Notes under the pieces: model-generated
What the model saw: the letters and a program-made list of their open reading frames with translations, nothing else
Told to the model about the DNA's origin: nothing
Database searches by the model: none
Assembly: GCA_003669585.1 (NCBI GenBank)
Contig: QWOQ01000006.1
Coordinates: 186,001 to 250,000, forward strand
Length of the DNA stretch: 64,000 bases
Source of the DNA: Planctomycetota bacterium
GTDB taxonomy: Bacteria > Planctomycetota > Planctomycetia > Pirellulales > UBA1268
Direction of reading: 5' to 3'
Part shown: positions 54,678-61,942 of the stretch, piece by piece
Layout: every line of letters starts with the position of its first letter
Numbering within the stretch: the first letter of the stretch is position 1
Made by a program: the position numbers and the translations under genes

Positions 54678-55588
54678 CGGTCTGTCACTGGGGCTGGGAC
54701 GATTGCAACCAATTCGATTTCAAAGATCAACATCTCGTTTGGTTCGATATCTGGAGGTGATCCTCGCACGCCGTAGGCAAGATCGGGAGGAACATAGAGT
54801 TTCCATTGCGAACCGACGGCCATCAGCGGAATCGCCTCTTGCCATGCGAGCACAACACCTTCAATTGGAAAGATGGCAGGTTCTCCATTGGGTTCAGTGC
54901 CATCAAACTGCGTTCCATTGAGATGAGTGCCGCGGTATCTCGTTGACACCGTGTCAGAAGAGAGAGGCTTTGCGCCAGTTCCATGTTTGAGTACCTCGTA
55001 CTGCAATCCACTTGGAAGATTTGTTACACCCGGCTTTTTTGCATTGTCGGTCAAAAACTTTTTTGCAGTGACAATATTTCGCTTGGCTGCATCTGCCGAT
55101 TGAATCGCAAACATTTTCTCCTGTTCTTTTGCTTTATCTTTCATCACGCGTTCAAATGCCTGAAGCGACTCGGTCATTGTGGATTCTTTTATCTGTGGCT
55201 TCGTACCCAAAATCGCATCTGCCAATCCGCAAGCAAGCCCTGCAGGATCAAGAATCACACCTTGGGCTTTGAAATCAGCGATGATTCGATTGCCGATGCT
55301 GAGGCCGAGTGAATAACCAAGTATTCCTTCCGGACTCGAAAGACCAGCCACGTGGGCCTTCGATTTTTCGACAGACGATGCAGGTGCAGGAATGAGTGCC
55401 GGCGTCTTGGCTTGAGCGGGTTTTGCCGGTGCAGTGCGTGGCGGCTCGCAGTGTGCTCGACCGGTCGAGAGACAGCAGCAAATTATTGCCAATACGAAGC
55501 GATAGAAAAAAAGACGAGTGCGCACGGGTGGTACGTCAGAGACGGCGAATAGAAAAAATGAGCTTTTTTTCACAGCAAGTAAATCCAT
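54674..55588 (-). CDS. Exported FKBP-type peptidyl-prolyl isomerase
   Basis: The 304-residue product has an N-terminal hydrophobic segment (TRLFFYRFVLAIICCCLSTG) and then a dimerisation domain (GYSLGLSIGNRIIADFKAQG, VILDPAGLACGLADAILGTK) like that of FkpA or Mip. The C-terminal FKBP domain has LPSGLQYEVLKHGTG, TVSTRYRGTHLNGTQFDGTE, PIEGVVLAWQEAIPLMAVGS and YVPPDLAYG. A GTG at 55525 is a second possible start with a shorter n-region. It overlaps PCMT by 4 bases, with FKBP first in the operon. FKBP catalyses proline isomerisation during envelope protein folding. Confidence 0.93.
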   Translation of the reverse strand: MDLLAVKKSSFFLFAVSDVPPVRTRLFFYRFVLAIICCCLSTGRAHCEPPRTAPAKPAQAKTPALIPAPASSVEKSKAHVAGLSSPEGILGYSLGLSIGNRIIADFKAQGVILDPAGLACGLADAILGTKPQIKESTMTESLQAFERVMKDKAKEQEKMFAIQSADAAKRNIVTAKKFLTDNAKKPGVTNLPSGLQYEVLKHGTGAKPLSSDTVSTRYRGTHLNGTQFDGTEPNGEPAIFPIEGVVLAWQEAIPLMAVGSQWKLYVPPDLAYGVRGSPPDIEPNEMLIFEIELVAIVPAPVTDR

Positions 55589-55796
55589 TCACAATGTATA
55601 TGTTTGCGTGCGTGACACACGTGTGACTTGTCGTAAGTGTAAGCCAGTGTGAGTGCACACGGCGACAGCTGTTTGGACGGTTCAAAGACAGGTGTATGGA
55701 ATGGCATCCGCAGGCGAGGCAAATCGGCGCGATCCAAGACGCGAAAAAATTTCTGACGCAGCCAGCGTGGTTTTAAGAAAAATGAGACAACGAATG

Positions 55797-56723
55797 TCAG
55801 CCGAGATTTCCCCGCGTGAGTGAAAGGAAGGCGGTTTCCAAGTTCACTTCTTCCAGTCGCAGAGAAAGCAGATGATGTCCCGCTAAAATAAGTCGGGAAG
55901 CGAGCCCCGAATAGTCGGTGATTCCATCGGCTAACGCCACAACAACAATTCCGTTGCGCACCGTTACGCCGAACGTCTCCGGCGCGGTTTCGAGAAGTGT
56001 GGCGGCATCTTCCGGTCGTCCGGCGACCTGAATCTCTACGCAGGGACGTCCCCGCACTTGGGAGAGAAGTTCTTGAACGTCACCGCAAGCAAGCAGGCGT
56101 CCGTGTTCAATGATGCCGACTCGGTTACAGATATCAGCAAGCTCCGGCAAAATGTGACTCGATACGAGAATCGTTTTTCCCATACCTTGCAGCCGTCGCA
56201 GCAAACCGCGCATCTCAATTCGAGCCCGTGGATCGAGGCCACTGGCCGGTTCATCAAGCAGCAGCACTTGTGGGTCGTGAAGAAGAACACGAGCCAGACC
56301 GAGTCGCTGCGTCATACCGCGAGACAGACTCGTTACAAGCGCATCGCGTTTTACGACAAGGTCAACGACCTCCAGCGAATGTTCTGCGACTCGCCGTCGC
56401 TCTTTTCCATTGATGCGATAGGCAGCTGCAAAAAATTCGAGGTATTCAATAACTCGCATGTCGTCGTATACGCCGAATGCATCGGGCATATATCCGATGG
56501 CGCGACGGATCTCGCGAGGATTGGTGTAGATCGACTGACCCCCGACATACGCCTCTCCCCATGTTGGTGCCAGCAGCGTGGAAAGAATTCTGATCGTGGT
56601 TGTCTTACCGGCACCATTGGGGCCAATAAATCCGAAAAGATCCCCCTTTTCGAGTTTTAAGTCGAGACTGCGCAGCGCATAAAAGTCGCCATATTGCTTT
56701 GTCAGATCAACAGTTTCAATCAT
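55797..56723 (-). CDS. ABC transporter ATP-binding protein
   Basis: This 308-residue ATPase has Walker A GPNGAGKTT (34-42), signature LSRGMTQRLGLA, Walker B VLLLDEPASGLDPRARIEM and the switch histidine in ILVSSHILPELADICNRVGI. The C-terminal extension of about 80 residues (VEIQVAGRPEDAATLLETAP) is typical of DrrA/CcmA-like exporters with ABC-2 permeases. Its start overlaps the 56720 gene stop by 4 bases. No ABC-2 permease gene is adjacent on either side: the next gene downstream is FKBP. Confidence 0.94.
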   Translation of the reverse strand: MIETVDLTKQYGDFYALRSLDLKLEKGDLFGFIGPNGAGKTTTIRILSTLLAPTWGEAYVGGQSIYTNPREIRRAIGYMPDAFGVYDDMRVIEYLEFFAAAYRINGKERRRVAEHSLEVVDLVVKRDALVTSLSRGMTQRLGLARVLLHDPQVLLLDEPASGLDPRARIEMRGLLRRLQGMGKTILVSSHILPELADICNRVGIIEHGRLLACGDVQELLSQVRGRPCVEIQVAGRPEDAATLLETAPETFGVTVRNGIVVVALADGITDYSGLASRLILAGHHLLSLRLEEVNLETAFLSLTRGNLG

Positions 56724-59017
56724 TGGTGGTACTCCCGATCAGGTTCCTGAGGAGTCATTTTCTCAGAGGTCGGGTTCGAGAGCGAGGAACGTACGGGAAA
56801 GACAATTCTCCATACACAATGTGATGTTGATTCTCTCGCGGCATCCGGTGGCGTCGAGTGCCATGCGGTTCCCCTCGGTCCATGTCCAACGAGCACCGCG
56901 CGATTGATGGTGAGTAGGCTGGAAAAATCGAGTCGATCGAGTCGCCCTGCATCGAGTGTGGTGTAAGCCTTTCCGCCGGCAGCATTGTGAAATCCGGCAA
57001 CCTGAAGCACCCGATCAATATCACGGTCGGCCGTACTCCATCGCACTGTGCGATCGCGATCCTGCGAACTCGATCGCTGCGTAAGCACACTGGCAAGCGA
57101 ACGAGGGCCCCTGCCCTGATAGGGATCGAACGTACCTTCTGATACGAGAAGCCCAACATCGTAGAGCCAACCGCCATGCACAAGCAGGCAATCTTCAAGA
57201 GGAAACGGTAGGTGACTGCGAAGAGTTCCACGAATTGTCCCCTGCGCATCTCTGTCGAGTGACGATTCGATCCACGTGTCTGCGACGTTGGCCGTCCATT
57301 CTATTTCAAAGAGTCGGCTCGATGAGGCAGCAATGGGAATAGATTGCAAGCGGCCAAGCGTGTTGGAATAAACATAGTCGGCATGCGACAGTGCAAGGTG
57401 AGCCGCCGCGGCATCGGTTCCGCCGATCCCCTGCCCCGCCTTGGCGAACCAGGAGAGTGCTGTGTCGACTCGGACGAGTGGAGGCAGAATGTTGGTGGGC
57501 GTGGCATCAAGATCAAAGGTTGTGTTGATCGGCGACCAGACTCCGACGAGCGACGTGCCTCTTACGAGTCCACTCGAAGCGTCCACATCGACAAGATCGG
57601 CCTGAATAAACTGCCATGAAGACCCTTTCCAGCGATCGGCCAAAACAATCGCAACCGCACTGAAAATAAAAACGATGGCCGGGAGCGAGATCCATGCCAC
57701 CCAAGGCCTCGCGAATCCCTTTGACACCAGCCACCAGTCGAGAGGAAATAAGCTCGCGACATAGAGCACGAAAAGAAGTGCAAGAAATTCAAAAGGAACG
57801 AGACTCACTCCAGGAAACTGATCGAGAGCGGTGTGAAGTTGAGTCTCGAGGGTGCCTTTTTCGGACGAATTAGCAAACATGTCATTTTGAGAATCATCGG
57901 CATGAAGAAGCTCCGTCAGTAGCGTGTCGGTTCCTTGCCAGGATGAAAAAGGTGATTGATCAAGATCGAATCCGATCCAAGTGATCACCCCGAGCCCATG
58001 AGCCGTTCTCACCACCAGTGGGAGATCCCCAGGCACCAATCCTTCGTAGGATTCGATTGCTCCCGACAGACCGCGACCATCGATTGCTCGTAATACAGGA
58101 ACATCGATAGAAAGTCCCCTGCCCTTTTCGAGTGGCTTGCTTGAATGAGCGAATGTTTCGATCGCTCCGAATCGACGAAGGGCGATCATGCGATCAATTT
58201 TTCCTGGAATCCAATCTGCAAGAGGTGTTTTGGAATTCGCCACTCGCTCGGCGCTCTTTCCCAGAATAAATACGGCGTTTCCTCCACGACGAACCCAGCC
58301 ATCGAGCGCTGCGAGTACCGACAGAAAACGATCATCAAAACGCTCAGCAGCATCGTCACTTGGAGGCACAGCCTCCACTGTTTCTTTGGGAAAGCCACTG
58401 GAAAGCAGAGAATTGATCCATGTTCCACACACGATCACGTCGTCCACACTGTCAAAATCGCGAGACGTGATCGGAAGAGAATCTGGATTTTGAACTGACA
58501 CTACCGTAGGTCGCCTTCCATCGGCATCTGCCATGAGACGTACTGCACGATCCATCGACGGAAGTTCACCGAGTACCAAAAGAATTCGTTGGGATGAAGG
58601 GAGCGCGTTGCCGCACTCGAGAAGGGTGCGATGAGAGGCAGCTGTGTTGGACTGAGAAGAAAAAGCCTTTTCTCGTTCAAGGAAGAGGCGTCCGTTGCGG
58701 CGGCCAAATCGAATCGATGTGCGGGCTGATGAGGAGCCATCAGGCTTTTTGGAAATCGTACAGGCTGGAGATCGAACGAGCTGACCATCCGCATCCTCTG
58801 ACCATACGTAGGTTGTTTCATGGGAGGCATCTGTCGGCAGATCGATTTCAACTGCGGTCCATTCTCCCGTACGGAAGATGCCATTAAAACCGATGTTCAC
58901 TCGATACTCATGCGACTCGGCAAGAACTTCGCAGCCACAAAGCAGCAGAGCGAAGTCGAAAAGTATCCAGCAGATGCCGTAAGACACAGCAACTCGAAAC
59001 CAGTGATGAGGGATCAT
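56720..59017 (-). CDS. Large membrane protein associated with the ABC ATPase
   Basis: The ATG at 59017 overlaps the MazG-like stop by 4 bases and opens with MIPHHWFRVAVSYGICWILF, so I use it rather than the frame extension to 59230 (765 residues). After the N-terminal hydrophobic signal comes an exported region with beta-rich blocks (EYRVNIGFNGIFRTGEWTAV). A Rossmann-like region follows (RILLVLGELPSMDRAVRLMA, VDDVIVCGTWINSLL, LDGWVRRGGNAVFILGKS), and two membrane helices lie near residues 425-480 (FEFLALLFVLYVASLFPLDW and ISLPAIVFIFSAVAIVLADR). A third exported region closes it. The layout is like the GldG or DUF4350-type substrate domain of gliding and ABC-2 systems, but I do not assert homology. 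Confidence 0.8.
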   Translation of the reverse strand: MIPHHWFRVAVSYGICWILFDFALLLCGCEVLAESHEYRVNIGFNGIFRTGEWTAVEIDLPTDASHETTYVWSEDADGQLVRSPACTISKKPDGSSSARTSIRFGRRNGRLFLEREKAFSSQSNTAASHRTLLECGNALPSSQRILLVLGELPSMDRAVRLMADADGRRPTVVSVQNPDSLPITSRDFDSVDDVIVCGTWINSLLSSGFPKETVEAVPPSDDAAERFDDRFLSVLAALDGWVRRGGNAVFILGKSAERVANSKTPLADWIPGKIDRMIALRRFGAIETFAHSSKPLEKGRGLSIDVPVLRAIDGRGLSGAIESYEGLVPGDLPLVVRTAHGLGVITWIGFDLDQSPFSSWQGTDTLLTELLHADDSQNDMFANSSEKGTLETQLHTALDQFPGVSLVPFEFLALLFVLYVASLFPLDWWLVSKGFARPWVAWISLPAIVFIFSAVAIVLADRWKGSSWQFIQADLVDVDASSGLVRGTSLVGVWSPINTTFDLDATPTNILPPLVRVDTALSWFAKAGQGIGGTDAAAAHLALSHADYVYSNTLGRLQSIPIAASSSRLFEIEWTANVADTWIESSLDRDAQGTIRGTLRSHLPFPLEDCLLVHGGWLYDVGLLVSEGTFDPYQGRGPRSLASVLTQRSSSQDRDRTVRWSTADRDIDRVLQVAGFHNAAGGKAYTTLDAGRLDRLDFSSLLTINRAVLVGHGPRGTAWHSTPPDAARESTSHCVWRIVFPVRSSLSNPTSEKMTPQEPDREYHQ

Positions 59018-59313
59018 GGTTTCTCCGCATCCGGACAGGTGCATGCCAATTCTCCGCACCCTGGGCATCCACGGCCATACTTCTTTGCGACTGCAGATTC
59101 GAGATCGACGTTCATGACATTTGCCATTGTTACCAGCCATGCAAGCACATCGGCAAACTCTGCCGAGCACTCCTCGTGCGTACCACTGCGAAGGCTTGTT
59201 GCGAGTTCCCCGACCTCCTCGGAAAACCACATGAAAGTTCCCTCAACACCACGCGACGCATCTTTGTCGTGGTACATCGTTCGAATCAGGGATTGAAGTT
59301 CAGTAAGTGTCAT
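59014..59313 (-). CDS. MazG-like nucleotide pyrophosphohydrolase with Cys-rich tail
   Basis: The ATG at 59313 (MTLTELQSLIRTMYHDKDAS) starts a 99-residue protein. The frame upstream to 59403 is unlike the family. The metal-binding pattern is EEVGELATSLRSG ... EFADVLAWLVTMANVMNVDL, the E-x-x-E and E-x-x-D of the all-alpha NTP pyrophosphatases. The C-terminus (GRGCPGCGELACTCPD) has four cysteines that may bind zinc, an uncommon addition. MazG-like enzymes clear non-canonical or damaged nucleotides. It starts the operon that continues into the large membrane protein and ABC ATPase. Confidence 0.88.
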   Translation of the reverse strand: MTLTELQSLIRTMYHDKDASRGVEGTFMWFSEEVGELATSLRSGTHEECSAEFADVLAWLVTMANVMNVDLESAVAKKYGRGCPGCGELACTCPDAEKP

Positions 59314-59784
59314 TCGAGTTCTGCGAGGGCTGGACGATACAATGTGTTTTGTGACCGGATTGCTTCCGACTCTAAAGAGCGGCTCTGTGTGGATTGACGG
59401 CATCTACTCTTGCAGAGTGACTCAAGAGAATCTCAAGAAGTATGGCACCGATCAGAATGTTCGAAAACAGATCGGCGGCAATCCGCAATCTGAGGGTTTT
59501 ATGTTAAAAAGAGGAGTCTGCTTTGCATACTCCTTGAACCAACCAGAAACAACGACGGATCTGGAAAATGTTTGAATGAAAATCGTTTCCAATGGGGTGA
59601 GCGGAAGTCCCCTTCAACTTACAAGAGAACGGGTCGTAAGATTCTCCTACAACCGCAGTCTTCTCTTATTGAGAAGAGATAATGAATGCCTCAGGAATGA
59701 GGTCGACGCTTTTCGCATAAATATTTTTGTGATGCGTAGACAACGTCGATCATGGGCATGTTTTTTATAAGAAGCAGGATATTC
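59314..59784. other. Divergent region with a possible leuA leader
   Basis: This region holds the promoters for mazG (minus) and leuA (plus). A plus-strand frame at 59576-59770 runs to within 15 bases of leuA and contains four successive Leu codons (CTT CTC TTA TTG at 59660-59671). These are part of a perfect hairpin with arms TCTTCTC and GAGAAGA (59659-59665 and 59671-59677). A second small inverted repeat CCTCA/TGAGG lies at 59689-59702. No clear terminator T-tract follows. The leader reading is a hypothesis. Confidence 0.35.
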
Positions 59785-61341
59785 ATGGCGACACGACTCA
59801 TTCGAATTTTTGATACGACGCTTCGTGACGGAGAGCAGTCTCCGGGTGCAAGCATGAATCTTACCGAGAAGATGGAAATCGCTCGGGCACTGGTATCTCT
59901 CGGAGTTGACATTATTGAAGCGGGCTTCCCCATTGCCTCACTGGGCGACTTCGAAAGCGTGCGTGAAATTGCTCGAGAAGTGAAGGGAGCTACGGTATGC
60001 GGTCTGGCTCGGTGTAACGATGCGGATATCGATCGAGCATGGGAGGCGCTCAAGCATGCTCACCAACCGCGAATCCATGTGTTTTTGGCAACCAGTTCGA
60101 TTCATCGTGAATTCAAACTTCGAATGACGCAAGAAGAAGTCATCGCTCGCGCGGTAGCCGGCGTGCGTCGCGCAGCAGCGTTGTGCGACGACATTGAATT
60201 CTCACCAGAGGATGCTGCTCGTACGGAGATTGATTTTCTCTGCCGTGTGGTTGAAGCAGTGATTGAGGCTGGAGCCCAAACAGTCAACATTCCCGATACC
60301 GTAGGGTATGCCACGCCAACGCAGATGGGCAGTGTGATTCGGGCACTCATCGACAAAGTTCCCAACATCGATCAGTCAGTGATCAGTGTTCACTGTCACG
60401 ACGATCTTGGATTGGCGGTGGCCAACAGCCTCGCGGCGGTTGGCGCGGGAGCCGGTCAAATAGAGTGCACCATTAACGGAATTGGTGAACGTGCCGGAAA
60501 CTGCTCGCTTGAGGAAGTGGTCATGGCGCTGCGTACGAGAGGCGATTTCTACGAGGCCGACACCCGTATTGAGAGTCGACGTCTGGTTCCAACAAGTCGT
60601 CTGGTGGCAAATATTACAGGCATTCAAGTTCCGCGAAATAAGGCGATTGTGGGCCGCAATGCCTTTGCTCACGAAGCTGGTATCCATCAGGACGGCATGC
60701 TCAAAGAGCGGCGAACCTACGAAATTATGCGCCCGGAGGATGTAGGGCTTGAACGTACGGATCTTGTGCTGGGAAAGCACAGTGGCCGGGCAGCGCTTGC
60801 CGATCGCGTAAAGGCACTCGGCTACGTGGTTTCAGCGGAGCAATTACAGACGATCTTTGAGCGATTTAAAACGCTCGCCGATCGCAAGAAGGAAATCTAC
60901 GACGGTGACATTGCGGCACTGTGCGAGGAAAATTTTACCGACATCGCGGAACGCTGGTCATTTGTTGGCTATAAGCTTTCGTGCGCCAGTGGCAGTCCTC
61001 CATCGGTCACACTCAGAGTAAAACTCGGTGATGATAAAGGGGATCAAGAACAGTCAGTGAGCATCTCTTCGGGAGACGGACCGATCGACGGAATTTTCTT
61101 GGCAATCGAGAAGCTGACAGGAATCATCACGAAGTGTCGGGATTTTCGAGTGCAGGCCGTCACTGTAGGCAAGGATGCGCAGGCCGAAGTGACAGTCGAA
61201 CTGGAGTACGATTCCCGCGTTGAACGTGGAAGAGCGGTATCGACCGACAGTCTGGAGGCGTCGGCCAAAGCATTTCTTTCGGCAGTCAATCGAATTGCCG
61301 CAGGCGCATCCCCCCGATTGCATCCGCATCGCCCCGACTGA
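59785..61341 (+). CDS. leuA: 2-isopropylmalate synthase
   Basis: LeuA condenses acetyl-CoA with 2-oxoisovalerate in the first leucine step. The ATG at 59785 (MATRLIRIFDTTLRDGEQSP) has AGGA six bases upstream and gives 518 residues, near the E. coli length (523). The DmpG/HMGL barrel has FDTTLRDGEQSPGASM, metal-binding VHCHDDLGLAVANSLAAVGA, and GIGERAGNCSLEEVVMAL, then HQDGMLKER and LGKHSGRAALADRVKALGY. The C-terminal allosteric domain (SCASGSPPSVTLRVKLGD) suggests leucine feedback. No leuBCD is nearby. Confidence 0.97.
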   Translation: MATRLIRIFDTTLRDGEQSPGASMNLTEKMEIARALVSLGVDIIEAGFPIASLGDFESVREIAREVKGATVCGLARCNDADIDRAWEALKHAHQPRIHVFLATSSIHREFKLRMTQEEVIARAVAGVRRAAALCDDIEFSPEDAARTEIDFLCRVVEAVIEAGAQTVNIPDTVGYATPTQMGSVIRALIDKVPNIDQSVISVHCHDDLGLAVANSLAAVGAGAGQIECTINGIGERAGNCSLEEVVMALRTRGDFYEADTRIESRRLVPTSRLVANITGIQVPRNKAIVGRNAFAHEAGIHQDGMLKERRTYEIMRPEDVGLERTDLVLGKHSGRAALADRVKALGYVVSAEQLQTIFERFKTLADRKKEIYDGDIAALCEENFTDIAERWSFVGYKLSCASGSPPSVTLRVKLGDDKGDQEQSVSISSGDGPIDGIFLAIEKLTGIITKCRDFRVQAVTVGKDAQAEVTVELEYDSRVERGRAVSTDSLEASAKAFLSAVNRIAAGASPRLHPHRPD

Positions 61342-61385
61342 ACACTGTTGTCACAGAAGTTCGCATTGTGAGTTGAAGAAACTTC

Positions 61386-61733
61386 TTAGATGGCTTCGCT
61401 GCCGCGCTCACCAGTACGAATTCGAACGCAATCGTCCATGGGGAGTACGAATATTTTTCCGTCGCCGATTTCTCCTCGATCGCCTGAGCGGCCTCCTTTG
61501 ACAATTGCCGAGATCGTCGGCTCTACAAACTCGTCGTTGACGGCGATCTGCAGTTGCACCTTTCGAAGCAGATTGACTGCAATCTCATGACCTCGATAGA
61601 TTTCGGCGTGTCCTCTTTGTCTTCCAAATCCCTGCACATCCATGACGGTGAGGCGAAACACTTCCACCTCAGTGAGCGCCTGTTTGACGCTCTCAAGTTT
61701 TCCAGGTTGGATGATTGCAATAATGAGTTTCAA
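61386..61733 (-). CDS. glnB: P-II nitrogen regulatory protein (GlnB/GlnK), lacking Tyr51
   Basis: The best start is the TTG at 61733, nine bases after GGAGG. Starting there gives the canonical KLIIAIIQPGKLESVK N-terminus and 115 residues. The T-loop reads GFGRQRGHAEIYRGHEIAVN. Counting from this start, residue 51 is Ile, where E. coli GlnB has the uridylylated Tyr51. The B-loop (KGGRSGDRGEIGDGKIFVLP) and the C-terminal RIRTGERGSEAI are typical, so ATP and 2-oxoglutarate binding should be intact. P-II proteins sense carbon/nitrogen balance and block ammonium channels. It follows the amt gene on the same strand but after a terminator. Confidence 0.93.
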   Translation of the reverse strand: MKLIIAIIQPGKLESVKQALTEVEVFRLTVMDVQGFGRQRGHAEIYRGHEIAVNLLRKVQLQIAVNDEFVEPTISAIVKGGRSGDRGEIGDGKIFVLPMDDCVRIRTGERGSEAI

Positions 61734-61861
61734 TGTTTCACGCCTCCGGTTCAAAACTCAAAATTGTAGCGATGAACCTTGTTCCTCCACAACCGAAGCC
61801 GTAACAGAGACGGCTCGGCGGGGAATCGCTCTGAAGTCGGAATGATGAGAAGAGAATGAGG

Positions 61862-61925
61862 AAAAAAGAAAAATGCCCCGGCCTGGGTGAGCAAGGCGGA
61901 ATGCTCACCCAAGCCATTGGGGCAT
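61862..61925 (-). terminator. Rho-independent terminator of amt
   Basis: Nested arms: ATGCCCC with GGGGCAT (61873-61879 and 61919-61925), and GGGTGAGC with GCTCACCC (61885-61892 and 61903-61910). On the minus strand the stem is followed by TTTTCTTTTTT. It lies about 20 bases past the amt stop at 61943, separating amt from glnB. Confidence 0.9.
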
Positions 61926-61942
61926 CCTTCTGGATTGGAGAA

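Noticed and set aside
59342-59575. Plus frame of 77 codons between mazG and leuA
   Set aside because: It overlaps the mazG promoter side, has no ribosome site, and no recognisable sequence.
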